A stretch of DNA of 64,000 nt, from contig NZ_JABBJF010000007.1 in NCBI RefSeq assembly GCF_014218705.1, positions 62,001 through 126,000 of the forward strand, in the 5' to 3' direction. Below the pieces are notes generated by a model. It was not told where the DNA came from. It ran no database searches and worked only from the letters and a program-made list of their open reading frames with translations. Positions within the stretch are counted from its first letter, which is position 1; each line of letters opens with the position of its first letter. Positions 48,298 through 63,188 of the stretch are shown piece by piece. The position numbers and the translations under genes were made by a program. Source of the DNA: Kluyvera sichuanensis (lineage in GTDB: Bacteria; Pseudomonadota; Gammaproteobacteria; Enterobacterales; Enterobacteriaceae).

Positions 48298-49602
48298 TTA
48301 GTTTTGCGTGGCCTGCTGCGTCGGGCTATTTGCGCCGGATTCACCGTCGTCTGCCTGCTTGTTCTGCAGCACGGTCCAGATAACCACTGCACCTAACAGG
48401 TCGAAGATAGCCAGTACGGCGAACAGTGGGCTGAAGCCGATGGTATCAGCCAGTGCGCCAACAACCAGTGCAAACATGGTGCTCGCCATCCACGCCGCCA
48501 TCCCGGTCAGACCGTTCGCGGTAGCCACTTCGTTACGACCAAAGACGTCGGAAGAGAGCGTAATCAGCGCGCCGGACAGAGACTGGTGAGCAAAGCCACC
48601 GAGGCACAGCAGGGCGATAGCAACGTATGGGCTGGTGAACAGACCGATCATCCCTGGGCCAATCATCAGCAGGGCGCCCATGGTGACAACCATTTTACGG
48701 GAAACAATCAGGTTCACGCCGAACCAGCGCTGGAACAGCGGCGGCAGGTAGCCACCCAGCACGCAGCCTACGTCAGCGAACAGCATTGGCATCCACGCAA
48801 ACATGGCGATTTCTTTCAGGTCAAAGCCGTAGACTTTGAACATGAACAGTGGGATCCAGGCGTTGAAGGTACCCCATGCTGGTTCAGCCAGGAAGCGCGG
48901 CAGGGCGATACCCCAGAAGCGACGGGTTTGAATGATCTGCCATGGCGACATTTTCTTCGCGTTGTTGGTCTGGTGCTGTGCTTCCTGACCACCAATGATG
49001 TACTCACGTTCTTCGTCAGTTAATTTTTTCTGATCGCGTGGGTGTTTGTAGAAGATAAGCCAGGACATTGCCCAGATGAAGCTCAGCGCGCCGGAGATAA
49101 TGAACGCCATCTGCCAGCTGTGCATCACGATAGCCCAGACCACCAGAGGTGGCGCAATCATGCCGCCGATAGACGAACCAACGTTAAAGTAACCTACCGC
49201 GATAGAACGCTCTTTCGCCGGGAACCACTCGGAGCTGGCTTTCAGACCCGCAGGGATCATTGCTGCTTCAGCCGCACCGACCGCACCACGTGCGATGGCC
49301 AGACCACCCCAGCTGCCTGCCAGCGCAGTCGCGCCACAGAAAACAGCCCAGGCAATGGCGAAGAAGGCGTAACCGATTTTGGTACCCAGAATGTCCAGAA
49401 CGTAGCCGGCAACCGGCTGCATCACGGTATAAGCTGCAGAGTAAGCAGCGATGATGTAAGAGTATTGTTGTGTGGAAATGTGCAGCTCAGCCATCAGAGT
49501 CGGCGCAGCTGCCGCCACGGTATTACGTGTCAGGTAGCCCAGCACGGTGCCCATTGTCACCAGTGCGATCATGTACCAACGTAACCCTTTAATTTTACGC
49601 AT
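48298..49602 (-). CDS. exuT: Hexuronate MFS transporter ExuT
   Basis: Proton-coupled import of D-galacturonate and D-glucuronate. 434 residues, 12 predicted TM helices of the ACS family. TM1-TM2 region MIALVTMGTVLGYLTRNTVA and YIIAAYSAAYTVMQPVAGYV are family-typical; central loop SWLIFYKHPRDQKKLTDEER. Alone on its transcript; divergent from uxaC over 475 bp. Confidence 0.94.
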   Translation of the reverse strand: MRKIKGLRWYMIALVTMGTVLGYLTRNTVAAAAPTLMAELHISTQQYSYIIAAYSAAYTVMQPVAGYVLDILGTKIGYAFFAIAWAVFCGATALAGSWGGLAIARGAVGAAEAAMIPAGLKASSEWFPAKERSIAVGYFNVGSSIGGMIAPPLVVWAIVMHSWQMAFIISGALSFIWAMSWLIFYKHPRDQKKLTDEEREYIIGGQEAQHQTNNAKKMSPWQIIQTRRFWGIALPRFLAEPAWGTFNAWIPLFMFKVYGFDLKEIAMFAWMPMLFADVGCVLGGYLPPLFQRWFGVNLIVSRKMVVTMGALLMIGPGMIGLFTSPYVAIALLCLGGFAHQSLSGALITLSSDVFGRNEVATANGLTGMAAWMASTMFALVVGALADTIGFSPLFAVLAIFDLLGAVVIWTVLQNKQADDGESGANSPTQQATQN

Positions 49603-51490
<1,888 letters not shown>

Positions 51491-51504
51491 AGTCTGGGGT
51501 TGGT

Positions 51505-52992
51505 ATGCAATACATCAAGATCCATGCGCTGGATAACGTCGCAGTCGCGCTCGCTGATTTGGCCGAAGGAACCGAAGTCACCGTTGATGGGCAGGTGATT
51601 ACCCTGCGTCAGGCGGTCACGCGTGGCCACAAGTTCGCCTTACGCGATATCGCGAAGGGTGAAAACGTCATTAAATACGGTTTACCGATTGGTCACACGC
51701 TGGTGGATGTGGCGGCGGGCGAGCATATTCATGCTCATAACACGCGCACCAATCTGAGCGATCTGGACACGTATAGCTACCAACCTGATTTCCAGGCAGA
51801 GGTTGCCCAGCCCGTCGATCGTGACGTGCAGATCTACCGCCGTGCGAACGGTGATGTGGGGGTGCGTAACGAACTCTGGATCCTGCCGACCGTGGGCTGC
51901 GTGAACGCCATGGCTCGTCAGATGCAGAACCGTTTCCTGAAAGAGACCAACGATGCCGAAGGTATCGACGGCGTTCATCTCTTCAGTCACACCTACGGCT
52001 GTTCGCAGCTCGGCGACGATCACATCAACACCCGCACCATGCTGCAAAACATGGTGCGTCACCCGAATGCGGGTGCGGTGCTGGTGGTTGGCCTGGGTTG
52101 TGAAAACAACCAGGTCGATGCGTTCCGCGAAACCTTAGGGGAGTTCGATCCTGAACGCGTTCACTTTATGGTCTGCCAACACCAGGAAGACGAAGTGGAA
52201 GCAGGGATCGAACATCTCCATCAGCTGTACAACGTGATGCGCAATGACAAACGCGAGCCGGGTAAACTGAGCGAGCTGAAGTTTGGTCTGGAATGCGGCG
52301 GGTCTGATGGCCTGTCCGGCATTACCGCCAACCCGATGCTGGGTCGTTTCTCCGACTACGTGATTGCCAACGGCGGCACCACCGTGCTGACCGAAGTGCC
52401 GGAAATGTTCGGCGCCGAGCAGCTGCTGATGAGCCACTGTCGTGACGAAGAGACCTTCGGCAAGCTGGTGACCATGGTCAATGACTTTAAGCAGTACTTC
52501 ATTGCCCACGACCAGCCAATCTACGAGAACCCATCGCCGGGCAACAAAGCGGGTGGTATCACCACGCTGGAAGATAAATCACTGGGCTGCACGCAGAAAG
52601 CGGGTTCCAGCAAAGTGGTTGACGTTCTGCGCTACGGTGAACGCCTGAAGACGCACGGTCTGAACCTGCTCAGCGCACCGGGTAACGATGCGGTGGCGAC
52701 CAGTGCCCTGGCGGGCGCGGGCTGCCATATGGTGCTGTTCAGTACCGGTCGCGGTACCCCTTACGGTGGTTTCGTGCCGACGGTGAAAATTGCCACCAAC
52801 AGCGAACTGGCTGAGAAGAAGAAACATTGGATCGACTTCAATGCTGGCCAACTGATTCACGGTAAAGCGATGCCTCAGCTGCTGGAAGAGTTCGTGGACG
52901 TTATCGTCGACTTCGCCAACGGTAAGCAGACCTGCAACGAGCGCAATGATTTCCGTGAACTGGCCATCTTTAAGAGCGGCGTCACGTTGTAA
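51505..52992 (+). CDS. uxaA: Altronate dehydratase UxaA
   Basis: Fe(II)-dependent dehydratase of D-altronate to 2-keto-3-deoxy-gluconate. 495 residues. N-terminal SAF domain (around 5-85: NVAVALADLAEGTEVTVDGQ), then GFVNADGDVG-like RANGDVGVRNELWILPTVGC, HTYGCSQLGDD and LECGGSDGLSGITANPMLGR with conserved Cys residues. Second gene of uxaCA; uxaB is not in this window. Strong terminator follows. Confidence 0.97.
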   Translation: MQYIKIHALDNVAVALADLAEGTEVTVDGQVITLRQAVTRGHKFALRDIAKGENVIKYGLPIGHTLVDVAAGEHIHAHNTRTNLSDLDTYSYQPDFQAEVAQPVDRDVQIYRRANGDVGVRNELWILPTVGCVNAMARQMQNRFLKETNDAEGIDGVHLFSHTYGCSQLGDDHINTRTMLQNMVRHPNAGAVLVVGLGCENNQVDAFRETLGEFDPERVHFMVCQHQEDEVEAGIEHLHQLYNVMRNDKREPGKLSELKFGLECGGSDGLSGITANPMLGRFSDYVIANGGTTVLTEVPEMFGAEQLLMSHCRDEETFGKLVTMVNDFKQYFIAHDQPIYENPSPGNKAGGITTLEDKSLGCTQKAGSSKVVDVLRYGERLKTHGLNLLSAPGNDAVATSALAGAGCHMVLFSTGRGTPYGGFVPTVKIATNSELAEKKKHWIDFNAGQLIHGKAMPQLLEEFVDVIVDFANGKQTCNERNDFRELAIFKSGVTL

Positions 52993-53014
52993 TAAAAATG
53001 TGATCTGATACGAT

Positions 53015-53050
53015 AAAACGGCGTTTCATTGTGTGAAACGCCGTTTTTTT
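53015..53050 (+). terminator. Terminator after uxaA
   Basis: AAAACGGCGTTTCA, loop TTGTG, TGAAACGCCGTTTT then TTT: a 14-bp perfect stem with a long T run. Confidence 0.93.
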
Positions 53051-53073
53051 ATGCTGTTTAACAAGGACCTCTC

Positions 53074-53625
53074 ATGACGGCGTATTGGCTGGCCCAGGGC
53101 GTTGGTGTTCTGGCATTTATCATCGGTATCACTACCTTCATCAACCGCGATGAACGGCGCTTTAAGTTCCAGCTCTCCCTCTACAGCGCCACCATTGGCG
53201 TGCACTTCTTCCTGATGGGGGCGATTCCCGCCGGGATGAGCGCCGAGCTGAACGTTATACGAACCATTATTTCGGTCTACACGCGCCGGATCTGGGTGAT
53301 GTTCGTCTTTATTGCGCTGACGCTGATTCTCGGGCTTGGCAAATTGCACCATGCAATGGAACTGCTGCCGATTGCCGGCACGGTGGCCAGCACCTGGGCG
53401 TTGTTCCGCTGTAAAGGGCTGACGGTGCGCTGCGTGATGTGGTGTTCAACGGCCTGCTGGGTCATCCATAACTTCTGGCTCGGCTCGATTGGCGGCACGA
53501 TGATTGAGGGCAGCTTCCTGGTGATGAATGGCCTGAACATCATTCGCTTCTGGCGGATGCAGCGTAAAGGGATTGACCCGTTCAAGGTTGAGAAGAAAGT
53601 ACAGGAAGAGAACCCCTCCGCCTGA
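53074..53625 (+). CDS. ygjV: Inner-membrane protein YgjV
   Basis: 183 residues, E. coli length. Inner-membrane protein with about five hydrophobic segments: YWLAQGVGVLAFIIGITTFI, then a loop with NRDERRFKFQLSLYSATIGV, then FVFIALTLILGLG and RCVMWCSTACWVIHNFWLGS. The cytoplasmic tail ends RKGIDPFKVEKKVQEENPSA. Function unknown. Convergent with sstT; start follows ACAAGGACCTCTC. Confidence 0.92.
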   Translation: MTAYWLAQGVGVLAFIIGITTFINRDERRFKFQLSLYSATIGVHFFLMGAIPAGMSAELNVIRTIISVYTRRIWVMFVFIALTLILGLGKLHHAMELLPIAGTVASTWALFRCKGLTVRCVMWCSTACWVIHNFWLGSIGGTMIEGSFLVMNGLNIIRFWRMQRKGIDPFKVEKKVQEENPSA

Positions 53626-53644
53626 TGGCGAAGGGGCCAGAACG

Positions 53645-54895
53645 TTAGCTACGCAGAGCGTTCTTCGCCAGACGCGCGTCTTCTGCCTGACATACGGCCG
53701 CGGTGAACATCACGTCGGTGGAGGAGTTGATAGCCGTTTCGCAGGAGTCCTGCAGTACGCCGATAATAAAGCCGACGGCCACCACCTGCATGGCGATTTC
53801 GTTCGGGATGCCGAACATATTACAGGCCAGCGGGATCAGCAGCAGTGAACCCCCCGCCACGCCGGAAGCCCCGCAGGCGCAGAGCGATGCCACGACGCTC
53901 AGCAGCAGCGCGGTTGGCAGGTCGATAGCAATACCCAGCGTATGCACGGCCGCCAGCGTCAGCACGGTGATGGTAATCGCCGCCCCCGCCATATTGACCG
54001 TGGCCCCCAGCGGGATAGAAACCGAATAGGTATCACGATCCAGATTCAGCTTCTCACACAGTGACATATTGACCGGAATATTTGCCGCCGAGCTGCGGGT
54101 GAAGAAAGCGGTCACGCCGCTTTCGCGCAGGCACATCAGCACCAGCGGATACGGGTTGCGGCGAATCTGCAAATAGACCAGCAGCGGGTTAATCACCAGC
54201 GCGACGACCGCCATACAGCCCACCAGCACCAGCAGAATCTGCGCGTAGCCCCACAGCGCGGAGAAGCCGGTTGTCGCAAGCGTCGAAGAGACCAGACCGA
54301 AAATACCGACAGGTGCAAAACGAATCACCACCTTCACGATAAAGGTGACCGCATTTGACAGGTCATTGACCAGATTTTTGGTGGTTTCATTACTGTGGCG
54401 CAGCGCAAAGCCCAAACCGACCGCCCACACCAGAATGCCGATGTAGTTGGCGTTAATCAGCGCGTGGATTGGGTTAGCGACGATGCTCATCAGTAAACCA
54501 TGCATGACTTCCACAATGCCGGTCGGCGGTGAGATATCCGTCGCGCCAGTGGTGAGTTGCAGCGTGGAAGGGAAGATAAAGCTGACCAGTACGGCGGTCA
54601 GGGCTGCGGCGAAAGTGCCGAACAGATAGAGCCACAAAATAGGGCGAATATTGGTTTTCTGTCCCTGCTGATGGTTGGCAATGGAGGCCATCACCAGCGT
54701 TAGCACTAGGACTGGGGCTACGGCTTTCAGCGCACCGACGAACAGCGTACCGAGCAGGCCGGTGGCAATTGCAGCCGGTTTTGAAACCAGCGCCAGAAGG
54801 ATACCGAGGATAAGTCCAACCAGGATCTGTTTTACCAGACTACCCCGAGTCAGAAGACGCATAAAACCGGATGATGCGGGTTGTTGTGTCATCAT
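53645..54895 (-). CDS. sstT: Sodium-coupled serine/threonine symporter SstT
   Basis: Na+-dependent uptake of L-serine and L-threonine, dicarboxylate/amino acid:cation symporter (DAACS) family. 416 residues (E. coli 414). Motifs: the reentrant-loop [40 protein letters not shown] and [20 protein letters not shown]. Two adjacent ATGs (54895, 54892) are both possible starts. In E. coli GcvB represses it; not checked here. The 282-bp upstream stretch holds a BIME. Confidence 0.94.
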   Translation of the reverse strand: MMTQQPASSGFMRLLTRGSLVKQILVGLILGILLALVSKPAAIATGLLGTLFVGALKAVAPVLVLTLVMASIANHQQGQKTNIRPILWLYLFGTFAAALTAVLVSFIFPSTLQLTTGATDISPPTGIVEVMHGLLMSIVANPIHALINANYIGILVWAVGLGFALRHSNETTKNLVNDLSNAVTFIVKVVIRFAPVGIFGLVSSTLATTGFSALWGYAQILLVLVGCMAVVALVINPLLVYLQIRRNPYPLVLMCLRESGVTAFFTRSSAANIPVNMSLCEKLNLDRDTYSVSIPLGATVNMAGAAITITVLTLAAVHTLGIAIDLPTALLLSVVASLCACGASGVAGGSLLLIPLACNMFGIPNEIAMQVVAVGFIIGVLQDSCETAINSSTDVMFTAAVCQAEDARLAKNALRS

Positions 54896-55095
54896 TGCAT
54901 TCCTTAACGTGATGAGTTGTGTCTTTCCAGCGACGTATTATTTGTTACGTTTATGTCTGGATGTAAAAAAATGTTTGCTCGATCGAGTATAAGGAAAGTC
55001 GTGGTTTGGGGAAGTGTAAAATGCTGGAATTTACGCCATGCATCATATTTTTTAACTAATAATTTACATTGTGTGACGTAGATTGAAGTATGAAA

Positions 55096-55174
55096 GTAGC
55101 CCGGGCGAGGCGTTCACGCCGACCCCGGGAAGCCTCGGAGCGACTCCCGGCGTCGCTTTGCTCGGCCGGGCTAC
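55096..55174. repeat. BIME (REP pair) between sstT and alx
   Basis: GTAGCCCGGGCGAGG...CCCCGGGAAG followed by GACTCCCGGCGTCGC...CTCGGCCGGGCTAC: two oppositely oriented REP units forming a long imperfect palindrome. It lies downstream of alx and upstream of sstT; both genes are on the minus strand. Confidence 0.78.
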
Positions 55175-55177
55175 GGG

Positions 55178-56146
55178 TTACATCTTCTGCTTTTTCAGAT
55201 CGTTACGGTGGTTAACCCAGGCGTTGAGGATCAGGGTGAATGCCAGGATCCCGCCGACCACGCCCAGCGATACCGAGATTGGGATATGGTAGAAATCGAC
55301 GATCAGCATCTTGATACCGATAAACACCAGGATTACCGACAGCCCGTACTTCAGCATCGAGAAGCGCTCTGCCACGCCCGCCAGCAGGAAGTACATCGCA
55401 CGCAAACCAAGGATCGCGAACAGGTTAGAGGTCAGCACGATAAACGGATCGGTGGTGACCGCAAAGATAGCCGGAATACTGTCGACCGCGAAGATAACAT
55501 CGCTCAACTCAACCAGAATCAACACCAGCAGCAGCGGTGTGGCAAACAGCACGCCGTTCTTACGGGTAAAGAAGTGCTCGTTCTCGATTTTGTCGGTCAT
55601 CCGCAAATGCCCGCGCAGCCAGCGCACCAGCGGTTTATCGCCAATCCCGCCTTCATCTTCCTTCGCCAGCGCCATCTTAACCCCGGTGAACAGCAGGAAT
55701 GCGCCGAAGAGATACAGCAGCCATTCGAACTGGGAGATAAGCCAGCTTCCCGCGAAGATCATGATAGTACGCAGCACGATCGCGCCCAGTACGCCGTAGA
55801 CCAGCACGCGGCGCTGCAGCGCCGCAGGCACCGAGAAGTAGCTAAACAGCATCAGCCAGACGAAGACGTTGTCTACCGCCAGCGATTTTTCGATCAGGTA
55901 GCCGGTGAGGAAGGCGAGCGCCTGCGGGTCAGCGACCGCGCGGCCCTGAGTTTCCGCCAGGTACCACCAGAACGCGGCGTTAAACAGTAACGAGAGGGTG
56001 ACCCACACCAGCGACCAGGCTGCCGCCTGTTTCATGGACATGGTGTGCGCGCCGCGACGGCCCTGCAGGAACAGGTCGATAGCGAGCATAATCACCACGA
56101 CGACAGCGAATCCGCCCCACAGCAACGGTGTGCCGACTGTATTCAT
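55178..56146 (-). CDS. alx: TerC-family Mn2+ exporter Alx
   Basis: Inner-membrane protein that exports manganese; induced by high pH and Mn2+ through its leader RNA in E. coli. 322 residues, TerC family, about nine TM segments: [20 protein letters not shown] at the start, the signature [20 protein letters not shown] (around residue 87) and [20 protein letters not shown] (around 219), whose acidic residues bind metal. Ends [16 protein letters not shown] lies 8 bp before the ATG, at the foot of the leader hairpin. Confidence 0.95.
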   Translation of the reverse strand: MNTVGTPLLWGGFAVVVVIMLAIDLFLQGRRGAHTMSMKQAAAWSLVWVTLSLLFNAAFWWYLAETQGRAVADPQALAFLTGYLIEKSLAVDNVFVWLMLFSYFSVPAALQRRVLVYGVLGAIVLRTIMIFAGSWLISQFEWLLYLFGAFLLFTGVKMALAKEDEGGIGDKPLVRWLRGHLRMTDKIENEHFFTRKNGVLFATPLLLVLILVELSDVIFAVDSIPAIFAVTTDPFIVLTSNLFAILGLRAMYFLLAGVAERFSMLKYGLSVILVFIGIKMLIVDFYHIPISVSLGVVGGILAFTLILNAWVNHRNDLKKQKM

Positions 56147-56360
56147 AGAATTTTTCCTTACGCATAAAAAAACGGCTAACGTCAGAAGACGATAGCCGCT
56201 GCTTTTTTATGCATAGACCTCGCCTTCCGGCAAGGTCTCACTTACAACTAAAAACGAATGCGGTGGCGCATTCGTTTTCCGTTGCTCGGCGACCGGATAC
56301 GGTTTTGCACGTATCGTAATGACGATCCACCGACAAGGAAGTTACTCCCCTTTGCACGTA
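56147..56360 (-). ncRNA. alx leader: PRE / yybP-ykoY (pH- and Mn-responsive) riboswitch
   Basis: On the minus strand this leader begins near AAAGGGGAGTAACTTCC, the GGGGAGTA start typical of the yybP-ykoY (Mn2+) aptamer, and has CCGTATCCGGTCGCCGAGC further on. Then come three hairpins: a perfect 12-bp stem (AAAACGAATGCG, 56251-56262 with 56267-56278), AGACCTCGCC/GGCAAGGTCT, and a long one with outer arms GCATAAAAAA/TTTTTTATGC just before the Shine-Dalgarno. This is the known E. coli alx (SraF/PRE) arrangement. The 5' end is approximate. Confidence 0.85.
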
Positions 56361-56419
56361 ACAAAATATGACAAGCCATTGATTTCGTCAATGGCCTGTA
56401 ACATGTGCTTTACGTTGTT

Positions 56420-57406
56420 TTACGCGGCAGGGACATCCGCCGGGAAAACAACGCCGGTCTGGCGACGAATTTCCGTCTGAACCTTCGCGGTGATACGGCT
56501 CACTTCAAGGGCGGGATGGTCCACTTCGTTGTTTTCGACCAGGCGCGCAAACTCCTCGGCTTCATACAGCATAGTATTAATATGCTGAGGCTGGCTGAGA
56601 TCCTGCGCTTTGCTGCCGCGCGGGATGAAGGAGACCTTCTGGCACTCGGAGATTTTCTCCACCACCAGCGCACCGGCTTCGCCCTGAATTTCACTCGGCA
56701 GGGTAGAGTCGCTGACCTTAGAGTGCTGCAACGTCACGCTGAAATCGCCGTAGTCGAGCACCGCGATACCGTGCGCATCAACGCCGCTATCCAGCAGGCT
56801 GGCAGACGCCTGTACCTGCTTCGGCTCACCCCACAGGGCTACCGCAGAGGCCAGACAGTAGAAACCGATATCCATAATCGAGCCGTTGGAGAAGGCCGGG
56901 TTAAAGGTATTTGGATTTTCACCGTCCAGGTAGCGCTGGTAGCGCGAGGAGTACTGGCAGTAGTTGATAAACGCCTTACGAACCGGGCCCACTTTCTCCA
57001 GCGACTGCTGCAAAATCTGGAAGTTGGGCAGGCTGGCGGTTTTAAACGCTTCGAACAGCACCACCTGATTTTCCCGCGCAAGGGCGATAGCCTGCTCGAC
57101 TTCATGCAGGTTGGAGGCCAGCGGCTTCTCGCAAATCACATGTTTTTTATGCTGTAAAAACAGCTTTGTCTGCGGGAAGTGGAGCGAGTTCGGGCTGGCG
57201 ATATACACCGCGTCAATGTCTTCGCTTTGCGCCATGGCGTCCAGCGACGTAAACAGATGTTCGACGGGATAATCGTTGGCGAAGGTCTGCGCCTGCTCAA
57301 GGCTGCGGGAATAGACGGCGGTCAACTTGTACTTGCCGGTCTCATGCGCGGCATCGACAAACTGGCGGGTGATCCAGTTTGTCCCAATCACTGCGAAACG
57401 TATCAT
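56420..57406 (-). CDS. ygjR: Gfo/Idh/MocA-family oxidoreductase YgjR
   Basis: 328-residue NAD(P)-dependent dehydrogenase of the glucose-fructose oxidoreductase family; substrate unknown. Rossmann start MIRFAVIGTNWITRQFVDAA; cofactor/substrate motif KHVICEKPLASNLHEVEQAI (EKP around residue 95). In E. coli ygjQ lies between ygjR and ygjP; here ygjP is next (72 bp), so ygjQ is missing. Confidence 0.9.
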   Translation of the reverse strand: MIRFAVIGTNWITRQFVDAAHETGKYKLTAVYSRSLEQAQTFANDYPVEHLFTSLDAMAQSEDIDAVYIASPNSLHFPQTKLFLQHKKHVICEKPLASNLHEVEQAIALARENQVVLFEAFKTASLPNFQILQQSLEKVGPVRKAFINYCQYSSRYQRYLDGENPNTFNPAFSNGSIMDIGFYCLASAVALWGEPKQVQASASLLDSGVDAHGIAVLDYGDFSVTLQHSKVSDSTLPSEIQGEAGALVVEKISECQKVSFIPRGSKAQDLSQPQHINTMLYEAEEFARLVENNEVDHPALEVSRITAKVQTEIRRQTGVVFPADVPAA

Positions 57407-57478
57407 AAACGCCTTCTGGCTCCATAAAGGGATTCTTTCGTCAATGTAACACGCCTTTATGACATTGCCAGTGGGCGA

Positions 57479-57979
57479 CTACGCAGATTCCTTTAACGAA
57501 AGGTGCGTCAGCCACAAACGGGTATCAAACTCCAACTGATGGTACTGCGGCTCCATGTGGCAGCACAGCTGATAGAAGGCTTTGTCGTGCTCTTTTTCTT
57601 TTAGGTGCGCCAGCTCGTGTACCACGATCATCTTCAAAAAAGCCTCCGGCGCGCTGCGGAATACGGTCGCCACGCGGATCTCTGCTTTGGCCTTCAGCTT
57701 GCCGCCCTGCACGCGGGATACCGCCGTGTGCAGCCCGAGCGCGTTCTTCAGCACGTGGATCTTATTGTCGTACATGACTTTATTGATGGGCGGCGCGTTA
57801 CGCAGGAACTGGCTTTTCAGATCCTGGGTATACTGCCAGAGGGCTTTATCGGTGGCGAAATCGTGGGTACCCGGGTAGCGTTTTTCCAGCACCGCCCCCA
57901 GACGCTGTTCAGCAATCAGCGTTCTCACTTGAGAAAGCAAATGTTCCGGGTAGCCCTGGAGGTAAGTTAGTTGGTTCAT
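57479..57979 (-). CDS. ygjP: UPF0758-like / M48-type metal-dependent hydrolase YgjP
   Basis: 166 residues from ATG 57979 (E. coli 167). Wss1/SprT-like zinc metallohydrolase family (YgjP/DUF45): HExxH motif [11 protein letters not shown] (around residues 128-138), where the second His group supplies further ligands. E. coli YgjP has been reported as a UTP pyrophosphatase; the physiological role remains open. Divergent from rlmG over 83 bp. Confidence 0.9.
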   Translation of the reverse strand: MNQLTYLQGYPEHLLSQVRTLIAEQRLGAVLEKRYPGTHDFATDKALWQYTQDLKSQFLRNAPPINKVMYDNKIHVLKNALGLHTAVSRVQGGKLKAKAEIRVATVFRSAPEAFLKMIVVHELAHLKEKEHDKAFYQLCCHMEPQYHQLEFDTRLWLTHLSLKESA

Positions 57980-58062
57980 CTTTGCCCATGCCAATCATAA
58001 AAAGTGTATACTCACGCACCCTTTTCAGGGATACGCCGAAATTTTACCATTCAGGAGGGCCG

Positions 58063-59199
58063 ATGAGCCACACAGACAACGGTTTCCGTTCACTGACACT
58101 TAAACGTTTCCCGGAGACGGACGACGTTAACCCACTGCTGGCGTGGGAAGCAGCCGATGAATATCTGCTGCAACAGCTGGACGATACTGAGATTCGCGGC
58201 CCGGTGCTTATCCTGAATGATACCTTCGGTGCGCTGGCCTGCGCGCTGGCGGAGCATACGCCGTACAGCATCGGCGACTCTTACTTAAGCGAGCTGGCGA
58301 CGCGTGAAAACCTGCGCCACAACGACCTTGCCGAGTCGAGCGTGAAGTTCCTCGACAGCACCGCGGAATACCCACAGGCGCCGGGCGTCGTACTGATTAA
58401 GCTGCCGAAAACCATGGCGCTGCTGGAGCAACAGCTGCGTGCGCTGCGCGACGTAGTCACGCCAGAAACGCGCATTCTTGCCGGTGCAAAAGCGCGTGAT
58501 ATCCATACTTCTACGCTTGAGCTGTTTGAAAAAGTGCTGGGCCCAACCACCACCACGCTGGCATGGAAAAAGGCGCGCCTGATCAACGGCACCTTTACCA
58601 AACCGGCGCTGGCTGAAACCGCCCAGACCCTGAGCTGGAAGCTGGAAGGCACCGACTGGACTATCCACAACCACGCGAACGTCTTCTCCCGTACTGGGCT
58701 GGATATCGGCGCGCGCTTCTTTATGGAGCATCTGCCGGAAAACCTGGAAGGCGAGATTGTCGATCTCGGCTGCGGCAATGGCGTGCTGGGCATGACGCTG
58801 CTGGCGAAAAACCCAGAAGCCAGCGTGGTGTTTGTTGATGAATCGCCGATGGCGGTCGCTTCCAGCCGCCTGAATGTGGAAACCAACCTGCCGGACGCGC
58901 TGGATCGCAGCGAGTTTATGATTAACAACGCGCTCTCCGGCGTAGAACCGTTCCGCTTTAACGCGGTGTTCTGCAACCCGCCGTTCCACCAGAAGCATGC
59001 GCTGACCGATAACATCGCGTGGGAGATGTTCCACCACGCCCGCCGCTGCCTGAAAATTAACGGCGAACTGTATATCGTGGCGAACCGTCATCTGGACTAT
59101 TTCCACAAGCTGAAGAAGATTTTTGGTAACTGCGAAACCATCGCCACCAACAACAAGTTTGTGATCCTCAAAGCGGTGAAGCTGGGCCGTCGTCGTTAA
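58063..59199 (+). CDS. rlmG: 23S rRNA (guanine1835-N2)-methyltransferase RlmG
   Basis: Adds the m2G1835 methyl group to 23S rRNA with SAM. From ATG 58063 (AGGAGG upstream) it has 378 residues, as in E. coli. Two tandem RsmC-like domains; the C-terminal one has the SAM site [17 protein letters not shown] (around 231-247) and the catalytic NPPFHQKH (around 309). In E. coli higBA lies between rlmG and fadH; here fadH follows after a REP palindrome only. Confidence 0.95.
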   Translation: MSHTDNGFRSLTLKRFPETDDVNPLLAWEAADEYLLQQLDDTEIRGPVLILNDTFGALACALAEHTPYSIGDSYLSELATRENLRHNDLAESSVKFLDSTAEYPQAPGVVLIKLPKTMALLEQQLRALRDVVTPETRILAGAKARDIHTSTLELFEKVLGPTTTTLAWKKARLINGTFTKPALAETAQTLSWKLEGTDWTIHNHANVFSRTGLDIGARFFMEHLPENLEGEIVDLGCGNGVLGMTLLAKNPEASVVFVDESPMAVASSRLNVETNLPDALDRSEFMINNALSGVEPFRFNAVFCNPPFHQKHALTDNIAWEMFHHARRCLKINGELYIVANRHLDYFHKLKKIFGNCETIATNNKFVILKAVKLGRRR

Positions 59200-59214
59200 T
59201 GGGATAGAACCTTT

Positions 59215-59256
59215 CCCGGCGTCGCATTCGCTCGGCCGAGCGAATGCGACGCCGGG
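59215..59256. repeat. 42-bp perfect REP palindrome between rlmG and fadH
   Basis: CCCGGCGTCGCATTCGCTCGG and its exact reverse complement are joined without a spacer, forming a perfect 42-bp palindrome of the GTAGCCCGG REP family. It lies between the convergent rlmG and fadH and could serve as a transcription stop or a cruciform. Confidence 0.9.
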
Positions 59257-59267
59257 GGCATGCTGAT

Positions 59268-61307
<2,040 letters not shown>

Positions 61308-61394
61308 TTATTGTTATGTGGTCGGATGAGTTACTAATTTAGCCGTCGGCGGGAAAAAGGGAAAAGGGGAATGCGATGATTGTGATGGGATTCA

Positions 61395-61430
61395 AAGAAC
61401 GCCCCCCCACCAAAGGGTAGGGGGCGTGAG
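61395..61430 (-). terminator. Possible terminator after patA
   Basis: CGCCCCCTACCC and GGTGGGGGGGCG on the minus strand, a GC-rich stem with a small bulge directly after the patA stop. The T tract is poor, so it may be an imperfect terminator. Confidence 0.5.
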
Positions 61431-61431
61431 T

Positions 61432-62885
<1,454 letters not shown>

Positions 62886-63116
62886 CATCAGCGTTGGCGG
62901 TGAAAATCGGGATAAACGCCAGGGGAAATCGCACTTGTACAATATTTAATCGTCCAGCGAAACGGGAGAGTGTGAAAGCGGTCACGCAGAGGTGCGTTGT
63001 GGTTGGGCGTATTGCCCTACAAAAGGGCAGGTTTTGCGCCACGACTGAGCAGCAAAGAATGACGTGGTGAAAGTAGGGCTTTTGTCGATTTTGCGATCTA
63101 ACGCAAAATTAACAAT

Positions 63117-63143
63117 TAAGGTTAATTTAATATCCTCCGATAT
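63117..63143 (+). promoter_or_regulatory. Sigma-28 (FliA)-like promoter for aer
   Basis: TAAGGTTA, 11-bp spacer, TCCGATAT closely follows the flagellar consensus TAAAGTTT-N11-GCCGATAA. It is 45 bp before the aer ATG. Aer belongs to the flagellar/chemotaxis regulon in E. coli. The rest of the 62824-63188 gap holds no other recognised feature. Confidence 0.7.
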
Positions 63144-63188
63144 AACAATTGTAATACATTTCTCTTTGCACCTGAAAAGGATGTTCGT

